Source of the DNA: Paraburkholderia diazotrophica | Lineage (GTDB): Bacteria > Pseudomonadota > Gammaproteobacteria > Burkholderiales > Burkholderiaceae | Direction of reading: 5' to 3' | Assembly (NCBI RefSeq): GCF_900108945.1 | Contig: NZ_FNYE01000011.1 | Span: forward strand, 1-64,000 | DNA length: 64,000 nucleotides | In this document: piece by piece, positions 44,893 through 53,385 of the stretch | How positions within the stretch are numbered: the first letter of the stretch is position 1 | How the letters are laid out: the number at the start of each line of letters is the position of its first letter | Notes under the pieces: model-generated | Seen by the model: only the letters and a program-made list of their open reading frames with translations | Told to the model about the DNA's origin: nothing | Database searches by the model: none | Position numbers and translations under genes: made by a program

Positions 44893-46279
44893 TTCAATCG
44901 ACACTCGCACCATGCGCAACGGCGCATTGACCCGCACGCTCGCAGGCTTCGTCGCCGATACGCAGTGGCAAGATCTGCCCGCTGCCGTGCGCAGCGAAGC
45001 GAAACGCGCGCTCGTCAATTACTTTGCAGTCGCTCTCGCGGGCTCGCACGATCCGACGCTCGACAAGGCCGTGTCCGTCTATGGCCGTTTTCGCGCCGAT
45101 GACAATGCGACGATTGTCGGCCGCAGCGAGCGCACCGACATGCTGAACGCGGCCGCGCTCAACGCGATGAGCGCAAACGTGTACGACTTCGACGACACGC
45201 ACATCGCGACCATCATCCATCCGACGGCGCCCGTCGCCGCCGCGCTCTTCGCGCTCGCCGAGTCGCATGCAATGAGCGGCGAAGCGTTGTTGCTCGCGTT
45301 CGTGCTCGGCGTCGAAGTGGAGTGCCGCATCGGCAACGCGGTGTCGCCGGAGCACTATCAGCGCGGCTGGCACATCACGTCGACATGCGGCGTGTTCGGC
45401 GCGGCGGCCGCCGTTGCGAAGGCACAGGGGCTCGATGAAAACGCAATCGTGTGGGCGCTCGGCAATGCGTCCGCGCAAACGGGCGGACTGGTCGAAACGC
45501 TCGGCACCATGTCGAAGAGCATCAGCGTCGGCAATGCGGCGCGCAATGGGCTGCTGTCGGCGCTGCTTGCCGAAGACGGCTTCTCCGGACCCGATGCGCC
45601 GCTCGAAGGCGAGCGCGGCTTCCTGCGTGTGACGGCGTCGCATCCGCATTGGCACGCGCTTACGCAAGCGCTCGGGTGCGAGTGGGCGTTGCTGAGCAAC
45701 ACCTACAAGCCGTATCCGTGCGGCGTCGTGCTCAATCCGGTAATCGACGCGTGCCTCGACTTGCGGCGCATCATCAGCAACGACGCGCGCTGGTCCATCG
45801 ACGATATCGAGCAGGTCGAGCTGACGGGGCATCCGCTGCTGCGCGAGCGCACCGACCGGCCAGGCGTGCGCACGGGCCGCGAATCGCAGGTCAGCGCGCA
45901 ACATGCGGTCGCTGTCGTGTTGTCGCGCGGCAAGGCGGGGCTCGAAGAGTTCAGCGATGCCGCCGTCGCCGATCCGTCGCTGCGCGCGTTGGCAAACCGG
46001 CTGCGTTTCGTCGATGACGCATCGTGGCCCGTTGAAGCGGCGCAAGTGACGATCGTGCTGCGTTCCGGTGAACGCCTCTCGCATCGCGTGCATGCCGCGC
46101 GCGGCAGTCTTGCCGCGCCGCTCGCGAACGTCGAGCTTGCGGACAAGCTGCATCGCCTCACGGCATATGGGCGCTCGGGCATCGACGCGCAACCGCTCGT
46201 CGAGCGCTTATGGAAGTTCGAGCACGAGCCCGACGCAGCCGCTGTGGTGCGTCTCACGCGCGCTCGTGGCTCGAATTGA
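44882..46279 (+). CDS. MmgE/PrpD-family protein
   Basis: The 465-residue protein belongs to the MmgE/PrpD family (2-methylcitrate dehydratase, cis-aconitate decarboxylase and related lyases). Seen are AKRALVNYFAVALAGSHDP, NVYDFDDTHIATIIHPTAPV (the family's DDTH active-site region) and KPYPCGVVLNPVIDA. It should dehydrate or decarboxylate a tri- or dicarboxylic acid. The start is a TTG at 44882, well supported by AGGAGG 5 nt upstream; the overlap with the SDR gene indicates coupled translation. Confidence 0.87.
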   Translation: MQADSIDTRTMRNGALTRTLAGFVADTQWQDLPAAVRSEAKRALVNYFAVALAGSHDPTLDKAVSVYGRFRADDNATIVGRSERTDMLNAAALNAMSANVYDFDDTHIATIIHPTAPVAAALFALAESHAMSGEALLLAFVLGVEVECRIGNAVSPEHYQRGWHITSTCGVFGAAAAVAKAQGLDENAIVWALGNASAQTGGLVETLGTMSKSISVGNAARNGLLSALLAEDGFSGPDAPLEGERGFLRVTASHPHWHALTQALGCEWALLSNTYKPYPCGVVLNPVIDACLDLRRIISNDARWSIDDIEQVELTGHPLLRERTDRPGVRTGRESQVSAQHAVAVVLSRGKAGLEEFSDAAVADPSLRALANRLRFVDDASWPVEAAQVTIVLRSGERLSHRVHAARGSLAAPLANVELADKLHRLTAYGRSGIDAQPLVERLWKFEHEPDAAAVVRLTRARGSN

Positions 46280-46310
46280 CGCAGAAGTTTTTTCATTCAC
46301 GAGGATTGTC

Positions 46311-47234
46311 ATGTCGAGTAGTCAGGCATCAAGTGAGCAACGCGGACCGTTGCTCGGTTTCGTCGGCGTCGGCACGATGGGCCGGCCGATGGCGCGTCGG
46401 CTGATCGAAGCGGGTCATGCCGTCGTCGTGTACGACCGCGATGACGCGGCCGTTGCGGAACTCAAGTCGATCGGCGCACAGGCGGCCGCATCGGTGCGCG
46501 AAGTGGCCGATAGCGCACGCATCGTGTTCACGAGCCTGCCGACGCCCGCGATCTTCAGGAACGTCGCGCTCGGCGATGGCGGTCTTGTCGAAGGCAACGC
46601 GATAAAGATCCTCGTCGATCTGTCGACGGTCGGCTCGCGCATCGAAAAGGAAGTCGCCGATGGTTTGCTCGCAAAGGGAATCGAGACCGTCGATGCGCCC
46701 GTGAGCGGGGGCGCAGCGGGCGCGAAGAAGGGCACGCTCGCGATCATGGCAGCGGGCAATCCCGTTGCGCTCGAAGAAGTGCGCGGCCTCTTCGATGTGC
46801 TCGGCAAGGTGTTCGTCGTTGGCGACAAGGCGGGGCAAGGGCAGTTGCTCAAGCTGCTGAACAACATGCTGTCGTCGACGGCGTTTGCGATCACGTCCGA
46901 GGCCTTCGTCGCCGGCATGCGCGGCGGGCTGGACCCGGAAGTCATGATGTCGGTGATCAACGCGGGCAGCGGCAAGAACGGCGCGACGCTCGACAAGTTT
47001 CCGAAGCACGTGCTGCCGCGCACATTCGACTTCGGCTTTCCTGTCGGCAGCGTGTGCAAGGACATTGGCCTCGCCGTCGACGAATGCCAGGCGCTCGGCG
47101 TGCCGATGTGGGTGGGCAGCGTCGCGCGCCAGATGTGGAACTACGCCGCGATGCAAGACGGCGCCGCGCGCGACATGACGGAGTTGGTCAAGTACGTCGA
47201 ACGCTGGTCGTCCGTCGACGGGCTTGCGGACTGA
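46311..47234 (+). CDS. 3-hydroxyisobutyrate-dehydrogenase-family protein (paralogue 1)
   Basis: This 307-residue beta-hydroxyacid dehydrogenase has the Rossmann motif GFVGVGTMGRPMA, the substrate loop DAPVSGGAAGAKKGTLA and the catalytic lysine in GQLLKLLNN. The family includes 3-hydroxyisobutyrate dehydrogenase and tartronate-semialdehyde reductase. GAGGA lies 6 nt before ATG 46311; the frame is open back to 46068. It is one of three paralogues within 6.6 kb, which are well diverged from each other. Confidence 0.9.
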   Translation: MSSSQASSEQRGPLLGFVGVGTMGRPMARRLIEAGHAVVVYDRDDAAVAELKSIGAQAAASVREVADSARIVFTSLPTPAIFRNVALGDGGLVEGNAIKILVDLSTVGSRIEKEVADGLLAKGIETVDAPVSGGAAGAKKGTLAIMAAGNPVALEEVRGLFDVLGKVFVVGDKAGQGQLLKLLNNMLSSTAFAITSEAFVAGMRGGLDPEVMMSVINAGSGKNGATLDKFPKHVLPRTFDFGFPVGSVCKDIGLAVDECQALGVPMWVGSVARQMWNYAAMQDGAARDMTELVKYVERWSSVDGLAD

Positions 47235-47278
47235 ACCGGGCACACGAATCTGAATAGCACACAACCACGGAGAATCAC

Positions 47279-47605
47279 ATGATCGTTGAAATGCGCATCT
47301 ATCACTGCGCGCCGACGCGCCTGCCGGCCTTGCTCGACCGCTTCACGAACACGACGCTGGGCTTCTTCGAAAAGTACGGCATCCAGCAGATCGGTTTCTG
47401 GACCACGCTGATCGGCCCGAGCAATCACGCGCTCACGTACATGCTGAAGTGGGAAAGCCTCGCCGAGCGCGAGCAGAAGTGGAACGCGTTTCAGGCCGAC
47501 GCCGAATGGATCGCGAAGCGCGCCGCGACGGAAGCGGAGAAGCCGATTGTGGAGCGCATCGAGAATCACTTCCTCACGCCGACCGCGTTCTCCGCGCTGC
47601 GCTAG
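47279..47605 (+). CDS. NIPSNAP-family protein
   Basis: The 108-residue ferredoxin-like-fold protein has the NIPSNAP pattern: MIVEMRIYHCAPTRLPALLDRF, IQQIGFWTTLIGPSNHALTYMLKWESLAERE and a C-terminal helix. Members are often encoded with bacterial catabolic enzymes; activity is unknown. CGGAGA precedes the ATG. It lies between two dehydrogenase paralogues with gaps of 44 and 12 nt. Confidence 0.87.
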   Translation: MIVEMRIYHCAPTRLPALLDRFTNTTLGFFEKYGIQQIGFWTTLIGPSNHALTYMLKWESLAEREQKWNAFQADAEWIAKRAATEAEKPIVERIENHFLTPTAFSALR

Positions 47606-47617
47606 GAGACGGCTCTC

Positions 47618-48529
47618 ATGGCACAGCAACGACCCACGCGCATCGGCTTCATCGGGCTCGGCATGATGGGCGGGCCGATGGTGCAATGCCTCGCGAACGC
47701 CGGCTTCGACCTGTACATCGACGATGCCGATGCGACGCGCGCCGACGCGCTCGCCACACAAACGGGCGCTCAGCGTCTGCGCAAGGACAATGCCGCGTCG
47801 CTCGACGCATTGATCACGATGCTGCCGAATTCGGCGATCGTCGAAAGCGTGCTGCTCGGCGGCGGCGCGAACGGATGGGCGAGCTTGCTAGCGAAGGGCG
47901 CCGTCGTCATCGACATGAGCTCGTCGGAACCGGAGCGCTCGCGCAAGCTCGGCTCGGTGCTCGAAGAACGCGGTCTCGCGTATCTGGATGCGCCCGTATC
48001 GGGCGGCGTGAAGAAAGCGAAGGAAGGCACGCTGGCGATTCTCGTCGGCGGCCGCGAAGACGTGCTCGCGCAATGCAAGCCCGTGCTCGAAGCGATGGGC
48101 AAGAGCATTCTGCACATCGGCGGCGCAGGCGCGGGGCACGCGGCGAAGGCGCTGAATAACTATGTGTCGGCGACGGGACTGGCTGCGACGGTCGAGGCGC
48201 TGCACGTCGCGCAGCGCTTCGGCATCGAGCCGGACGCGATGACGGACGTGCTGAACGCATCGTCTGGCCGCAGCAACACATCGGAAAACAAGGTCAAGCA
48301 GTTCATGCTGAGCGGCACGTTCGCCTCCGGCTTCGCGCTGCAATTGATGAACAAGGATCTGAAGATCGCGCGTGCGCTTGCGCAGTCGGTCGGCTATCCG
48401 ATGACGCTCGGTGCGACCTGCACGTCGATGTGGGACGAAGCCGCGCAACATTCGACGCCCACGACCGACCACACCGAAATGTACCGCCTGCTCGATGTGT
48501 ACCGCCTGCTCGATGGCGATGCGCGCTGA
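47618..48529 (+). CDS. 3-hydroxyisobutyrate-dehydrogenase-family protein (paralogue 2)
   Basis: The 303-residue paralogue has GFIGLGMMGGPMVQ for NAD(P), DAPVSGGVKKAKEGTLA for substrate, and the catalytic-lysine region GHAAKALNNYV. AGGAG lies upstream of the ATG. Substrate is unknown; the family acts on small 3-hydroxy or 2-hydroxy-semialdehyde acids. Confidence 0.9.
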   Translation: MAQQRPTRIGFIGLGMMGGPMVQCLANAGFDLYIDDADATRADALATQTGAQRLRKDNAASLDALITMLPNSAIVESVLLGGGANGWASLLAKGAVVIDMSSSEPERSRKLGSVLEERGLAYLDAPVSGGVKKAKEGTLAILVGGREDVLAQCKPVLEAMGKSILHIGGAGAGHAAKALNNYVSATGLAATVEALHVAQRFGIEPDAMTDVLNASSGRSNTSENKVKQFMLSGTFASGFALQLMNKDLKIARALAQSVGYPMTLGATCTSMWDEAAQHSTPTTDHTEMYRLLDVYRLLDGDAR

Positions 48530-48551
48530 TCTCTTTGCTCCGGAGCCTGCC

Positions 48552-49982
48552 ATGTCACATGCAGCGCAGTTTTATATCGACGGACGCTGGGCCGAGCCCG
48601 CGTCCCCACGATGGTTCGATATCGTCGATCCGTCGACTGAAGTGCCGTTCGAACGGCTCGCGATCGGCAATGCGCAAGACGTCGATCGCGCGGTTGCCGC
48701 CGCGCGCCGCGCGTTTCCTGCATGGTCCGCGACGAGTGTCGCGGAGCGTGTCGCGTTGCTGCGGCGCGTGCTGAGCATCTACGAGCGCCGTTACGACGAA
48801 TTCGCGGAGGCGATGCGCCGCGAGATGGGCGCGCCCATCACGTTCGCGCGCAACGGCCAGGCGGCACGCGGTCCGGCGCATCTGAATGCGCTGATCGACG
48901 TGCTGGAGCGCTTCGCATTCGAGGAGCAGCGCGGCAGCACGCGTGTCGTGCTCGAAGCGATCGGCGTGTGCGGGCTGATTACGCCGTGGAACTGGCCTGT
49001 CAACCAGATCGTCGTGAAGATCGCGCCCGCGCTCGCGGCCGGTTGCACGATGGTGCTCAAGCCGAGCGAGTATTCGCCGCTGAGCGCGCTGCTGTTCGCC
49101 GAAGTGCTCGACGAAGCGCAAGTGCCCGCAGGCGTGTTCAATCTCGTGAACGGCGATGGTCCCGGCGTCGGCGAGGCGATCGCGAGTCATCCGGATATCG
49201 ACATGGTGTCGTTCACGGGCTCGACGCGCGCGGGCGTGCTGGTCGCGCAGGCAGCCGCGCCGAGCGTCAAGCGCGTTGCGCAGGAACTGGGCGGCAAGTC
49301 CGCGAACATCCTGCTCGACGACGTCGATCTCGACGAAGCAGTGAAGCGCGGCGTCGCCGCATGCTTCACGAACGCGGGCCAGTCGTGCTCGATTCCGACG
49401 CGCATGCTGGTGCCGCGTCATCTGATGAACGATGCGGCGCAGATCGCGAAACGCGCGGCGGAAGGCTATCGCGTCGGGCCGACCGACGAGCCGTCGACGC
49501 AGCTCGGACCGCTCGTGAACCGCAACCAGTTCGAGCGCGTGCAGGCGTTGATCCAGAAGGGCATCGACGAAGGCGCGCGGCTCGTGACGGGCGGCACGGG
49601 ATTGCCCGCCGGCATCGAGAAAGGCTATTACGCAAAGCCGACCGTCTTCGCCGACGTCACGCCCGACATGACGATCGCGCGCGAGGAAATCTTCGGGCCG
49701 GTGCTGTCGATGATCGCGTACGACAGTGAAGACGAAGCCATCGCGATTGCCAACGGCACCGACTACGGTCTCGCCGCTTACGTGCAATCGGGCGACGTCG
49801 CGCGCGCCCGCAAGGTTGGCCGTGCGCTGCGCGCGGGCGGCGTGCATCTGAACTATCCGCCCGCCGATTTCAACGCGCCGTTCGGCGGCTACAAGCGCTC
49901 GGGCAACGGCCGGGAGTGGGGCGAAGGGGGTTTGCGCGAGTATCTGGAAACGAAGGCGCTGGTCGGTTACGGCACGGATTGA
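48552..49982 (+). CDS. Aldehyde dehydrogenase
   Basis: The 476-residue NAD(P)-dependent aldehyde dehydrogenase has the oxyanion Asn147 (TPWNWP), the general base Glu245 (QELGGKS) and the nucleophile Cys279 (NAGQSCS). It oxidises an aldehyde to an acid, probably the product of one of the dehydrogenase paralogues. GGAG precedes ATG 48552, which lies 22 nt after the preceding gene. It is the last gene of the first operon; a hairpin follows 10 nt later. Confidence 0.93.
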   Translation: MSHAAQFYIDGRWAEPASPRWFDIVDPSTEVPFERLAIGNAQDVDRAVAAARRAFPAWSATSVAERVALLRRVLSIYERRYDEFAEAMRREMGAPITFARNGQAARGPAHLNALIDVLERFAFEEQRGSTRVVLEAIGVCGLITPWNWPVNQIVVKIAPALAAGCTMVLKPSEYSPLSALLFAEVLDEAQVPAGVFNLVNGDGPGVGEAIASHPDIDMVSFTGSTRAGVLVAQAAAPSVKRVAQELGGKSANILLDDVDLDEAVKRGVAACFTNAGQSCSIPTRMLVPRHLMNDAAQIAKRAAEGYRVGPTDEPSTQLGPLVNRNQFERVQALIQKGIDEGARLVTGGTGLPAGIEKGYYAKPTVFADVTPDMTIAREEIFGPVLSMIAYDSEDEAIAIANGTDYGLAAYVQSGDVARARKVGRALRAGGVHLNYPPADFNAPFGGYKRSGNGREWGEGGLREYLETKALVGYGTD

Positions 49983-49992
49983 TGGGTAGTGG

Positions 49993-50017
49993 CTCGCGGC
50001 GAGAGTCAGGCCGCGAG
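49993..50017 (+). terminator. Hairpin after the aldehyde dehydrogenase gene
   Basis: CTCGCGGC (49993-50000) and GCCGCGAG (50010-50017) are a perfect 8-bp inverted repeat with a 9-nt loop. TCAAAAAAATTTT follows, so the T-run is short and delayed. It probably ends the first catabolic operon. Confidence 0.5.
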
Positions 50018-50039
50018 TCAAAAAAATTTTGCGCATCTT

Positions 50040-50054
50040 GATTGTCAGACAATC
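50040..50054. promoter_or_regulatory. Perfect FCD-GntR-type operator
   Basis: GATTGTCAGACAATC is a perfect 15-nt palindrome with a single central base, and its core TTGTCAGACAA fits the FadR/FCD-GntR consensus TNGTNNNACNA exactly. It lies 67-81 nt before the first gene of the second catabolic operon. The FCD-type GntR regulator at 55249 is the natural candidate to bind it. Confidence 0.7.
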
Positions 50055-50120
50055 ATCGCGTCAGGCAGTCCGGGTGCGCGGAGCGGTTGAACGGGTAGAG
50101 CAACAGAGAGGACCTTGAAG

Positions 50121-50516
50121 ATGGATAGCAACGAACGTTTCGATAAAGGCTTTGAAAACCGCAAGGAAGTGCTCGGCGCGGGGCATGTGGAGAAGTCGTG
50201 GGCCAACGCCGACGACTTCAACCGGCCCATGCAGAAGTACGTCACGGAGTGCTGCTGGGGCGACATCTGGGGCGACACGACGCTGTCGTTCAAGACGCGC
50301 AGCATGCTGAACCTCGGGATGCTCACGGCGATGAGCCAGCACCACGAGCTGTCCGTGCACGTGAAGGGCGCGCTGCGCAACGGCGTGACGAAGGAAGAGA
50401 TCCGCGCGGTGCTGATGCAGGCGGCCATTTACTGCGGCGTGCCGCTCGCGCTGGCCGCGTTCCGCGTCGCGACGGAAGCGATCAAGGCATACGAAGCGGA
50501 GACTTCGGCAGTCTGA
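50121..50516 (+). CDS. Carboxymuconolactone-decarboxylase-like protein
   Basis: The 131-residue protein has the all-helical CMD/AhpD fold: a WGDIWGDTTLSFKTRSMLNLGML core, HVKGALRNGVTKEEIRAVLMQAAIYCGVPLA, and a C-terminal helix. The layout matches PcaC (4-carboxymuconolactone decarboxylase), but no protocatechuate genes are nearby and there is no CxxC pair as in peroxidase-like members. It probably decarboxylates a pathway lactone or keto acid. ATG 50121 is preferred to a TTG at 50115 because GAGAGGA lies about 8 nt upstream. Confidence 0.85.
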   Translation: MDSNERFDKGFENRKEVLGAGHVEKSWANADDFNRPMQKYVTECCWGDIWGDTTLSFKTRSMLNLGMLTAMSQHHELSVHVKGALRNGVTKEEIRAVLMQAAIYCGVPLALAAFRVATEAIKAYEAETSAV

Positions 50517-50589
50517 ATGCGAGTTCACTGATCTACGGAATTGACCACACCAAAGCACCACACGGTGCCGACAAAGAATGGAGACATCG

Positions 50590-51939
50590 ATGAAGACCCT
50601 CACTGCGACTGATGTCATACAGTCGGAACGCGAGCAGTCGATAGAAACGAAAAGACGCAACGCCATCAAAGGCGCGTTCTTCTCCGAGTACATCGACATG
50701 TTCGATATTTACCTGCCCGTCGTCGTGCTGTCCCCCGTGCTGGCGTTCTTTCAGCCGCCGCATCTGTCGAGCGGCATGGAGACGATACTCGCGTCGCTCG
50801 TGTTCATCACGACGCTGCTCGGGCGGCCGATCGGCGCGCTGCTGTTCGGGATGATCGCGGACCGCATCGGGCGCCGCAAGGCGTCGATCTGGTCGGTGTC
50901 GGGCTTCGGCGTCGTCACGCTGCTGATCGCGCTGCTGCCGGGCTACGAGAGCATCGGCATCGTGTCGTACTGGGCACTCGTGCTATTGCGCTTCGTCGAC
51001 GGCATCTTTCTCGGCGGCGGCTACACGGGCGCGATGCCGCTCGCCATCGAGTATTCGAAGAAGGGGCAGCGCGGCTTTGTCGGCGGCTTCATCATCGCGG
51101 GCTTTCCGGCTGCGTATGTGTCGATCAACCTCGTCGCGATGCTGATGTTCGCGCTTTTTCCGCTCAACGGCATGCACTCGCCTTACGCGCAATGGGGCTG
51201 GCGCATTCCGTTCGTGTTGGGCGCGGTGCTCGCGGGCATCCTCGCGATGTACTACGTGCACAAGGTTGCCGAATCGGAGATCTGGGAAAGCGAAACGGCC
51301 GAGAAAGGCCCTCAGCCGGAGAAGCTGCCGCTGACTGATCTTCTGCGCGGCAAGAGCGGACGCAACCTGCTTCAGGTGCTGGTCATGATGACGGGCTTCT
51401 GGCTCACGCAAAACATCATCACGATCTTTCTGCCGACGGGGCTGCTCGTGAAGACGCTGCATCTGACGGGCTTCCAGATGACGTCCACGTTGATGATCAC
51501 GTACTTCGTGCTGTTCTTCAGCTACATCGGCTCGGGGATGATCGCGCAGGTCATCGGGCGGCGGCGCTTCTTCGCGATCGTCGGCCCGCTGATCGCAACG
51601 GTCGGTGCGGCGCTGCTGTATGTGCTCGCGAACGTCGACGGGCTGTCGCTGGCGACCATCATCGCGCTCGTCTGCGTGCTTGCCGTGCTCGTGACGTCGC
51701 CGTGGGGCGTGATCGTCACGTACATCAACGAACGCTTCCTCACCGATGTGCGCGCAACGGGCTTCGGCGTCGGCTTCAGCCTGTCGGTGATCATCCCGTC
51801 GTTCTACGCGTTCTACATGAACTGGCTCGGTGCGTTCATGCCGTTGCGGCTGACGTCGGTGGTGCTGCTTTGCATCGGCGGACTGATCGGCGCAATCGGC
51901 GCGCTGATGGGACCGGAAACGAAGGACGTCGACTTCTGA
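50590..51939 (+). CDS. MFS transporter
   Basis: The 449-residue carrier has 12 helices, the signature GMIADRIGRRKASIW after helix 2, and a second-half motif IGRRRFFAIVGP. The N-terminus (EYIDMFDIYLPVVVLSP) resembles the proline/betaine-metabolite symporter branch. ATG 50590 is chosen (GGAG 7 nt upstream) rather than ATG 50578. It is the second carrier of the island, unlike the one at 41805, which suggests two related substrates or uptake plus export. Confidence 0.9.
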   Translation: MKTLTATDVIQSEREQSIETKRRNAIKGAFFSEYIDMFDIYLPVVVLSPVLAFFQPPHLSSGMETILASLVFITTLLGRPIGALLFGMIADRIGRRKASIWSVSGFGVVTLLIALLPGYESIGIVSYWALVLLRFVDGIFLGGGYTGAMPLAIEYSKKGQRGFVGGFIIAGFPAAYVSINLVAMLMFALFPLNGMHSPYAQWGWRIPFVLGAVLAGILAMYYVHKVAESEIWESETAEKGPQPEKLPLTDLLRGKSGRNLLQVLVMMTGFWLTQNIITIFLPTGLLVKTLHLTGFQMTSTLMITYFVLFFSYIGSGMIAQVIGRRRFFAIVGPLIATVGAALLYVLANVDGLSLATIIALVCVLAVLVTSPWGVIVTYINERFLTDVRATGFGVGFSLSVIIPSFYAFYMNWLGAFMPLRLTSVVLLCIGGLIGAIGALMGPETKDVDF

Positions 51940-51969
51940 CGAACGACTACCAGTAAGGGAATAGCGGAA

Positions 51970-52878
51970 ATGAACAAGGAACGGATCGGATTCATCGGTC
52001 TCGGCAACATGGGCGGCCGGATGACGCGGCGTCTCGTCGATGCGGGCATCGCCGTGCTCGGCTACGACACCGTGCCCGAGCGCGTGAAGGCCGCGGGCGC
52101 GCAGGTCGCGGCGAGCGTGGCCGACGTGATGAAGTTCGCCGACGTCGTCATGTTGTCGCTGCCGGACAGCAAGGTCGTCGAGGCGGTGGTCGAAGGCGAG
52201 GGCGGCGTGCTCGCGAATTGCCGCGCGGGACAGATCGTCGTCGATCTGAGCACGGCGGCCGCAAGCTCGACGATACGGCTCGCGCAGCGCTTCACGCAAT
52301 GCGGCGCGCAGTATGTCGACGCGGGCATCTCGGGCGGCGCGGCGGCCGCCGGGAAGGGCACGCTGACGCTGATGGTCGGCGGCGACGCGAGCGCCGTCGC
52401 GGCGCTCAAATGGGCGTTCGCGCCGATCGCCGCGAAGGTCGCGCACATGGGCGACAGCGGCGCGGGACATACGACCAAGCTGCTGAACAACTTCCTCAAT
52501 GCCGTGAGCCTCGCGGCGAGCGCGGAAGTCATGGTGGCGGGCAAGAAGGCGGGGCTCGATCTGCATCTGCTGCTCGACGTGCTCAACAGCAGCAGCGGCG
52601 TGAACTTCGCGACGCTGAACCGCTTTCCGAAGATCGTCGACGGCGACTATCTGGAAGGCGGGCTGACGGGCAAGCTGATGACGAAGGACGTCGTGCTCTA
52701 TGTCGATCTCGCGCGCGAGCTGGGTGTGGTGTCGCTGAACGCGGCGGGGCCGCTCGCGAGCTTCGGGCTGGGCACGGCGCTCGGCTATGGCGATGTGATC
52801 AGCAACCGGGTCGTCGATGCGATCGGCGACGTGTCGGGCGGCGTGCGGCTGTTCGACGGCCAGCGCAAGGGTTCGTAA
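51970..52878 (+). CDS. 3-hydroxyisobutyrate-dehydrogenase-family protein (paralogue 3)
   Basis: The 302-residue third paralogue has GFIGLGNMGGRMT, DAGISGGAAAAGKGTLT and the lysine in GHTTKLLNNFL. Compared with the others, the DAPVSGG loop reads DAGISGG, a change at the substrate loop that may alter specificity. An AGGGA-containing ribosome site precedes the ATG. The cupin gene follows 26 nt later. Confidence 0.9.
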   Translation: MNKERIGFIGLGNMGGRMTRRLVDAGIAVLGYDTVPERVKAAGAQVAASVADVMKFADVVMLSLPDSKVVEAVVEGEGGVLANCRAGQIVVDLSTAAASSTIRLAQRFTQCGAQYVDAGISGGAAAAGKGTLTLMVGGDASAVAALKWAFAPIAAKVAHMGDSGAGHTTKLLNNFLNAVSLAASAEVMVAGKKAGLDLHLLLDVLNSSSGVNFATLNRFPKIVDGDYLEGGLTGKLMTKDVVLYVDLARELGVVSLNAAGPLASFGLGTALGYGDVISNRVVDAIGDVSGGVRLFDGQRKGS

Positions 52879-52904
52879 CCAGGAAAAGCAGAGGAGAAGC
52901 AGGC

Positions 52905-53300
52905 ATGAAGGTATTTCACGGCAGGGCGGACGGCAAACTGTCGGAGCAGCGCGGCGAGACGTTTTCGGGCACGGTGTGGGCCGACCCCGTGATGCCGGCG
53001 ACGGACGGCGTCACGATCAACACAGTGTTCTTCGCGCCGCGCGGGCGCACGTACTGGCATACGCACGAGCATGGCCAGGTGCTGCAGGTGACGGCGGGCA
53101 AAGGCTGGATCTGCAAGGAAGGCGAGGCGCCGCAGGAAATCCGCCAGGGCGACATCGTGTTCATCGGGCCGAACGAGCGCCACTGGCACGGCGCGAGCGA
53201 CGGCAGCTACATGGTGCACATTGCCACGTCGATCGGCAAGGCGACGTGGCAGGAAGAAGTGGCCGAGGCCGATTATCCGAAGGGGCTCGACGCGCGCTGA
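52905..53300 (+). CDS. Small cupin-domain protein
   Basis: The 131-residue single-domain cupin has the metal motif 1 HTHEHGQVLQVTAG and motif 2 GDIVFIGPNERHWHGA. It could be an isomerase, dioxygenase or decarboxylase helper; a cupin next to a CMD-like gene is a common pairing in Burkholderiaceae catabolic operons. GAGGAG lies upstream of the ATG. Confidence 0.87.
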   Translation: MKVFHGRADGKLSEQRGETFSGTVWADPVMPATDGVTINTVFFAPRGRTYWHTHEHGQVLQVTAGKGWICKEGEAPQEIRQGDIVFIGPNERHWHGASDGSYMVHIATSIGKATWQEEVAEADYPKGLDAR

Positions 53301-53385
53301 TGCAGAGCGCGGAATGCGGCGCGTGCCGTGTTTCGCGTTCCGCGCAGGCGGGCATTCGATCATCGCCATCATGAGGAACGAGTGA

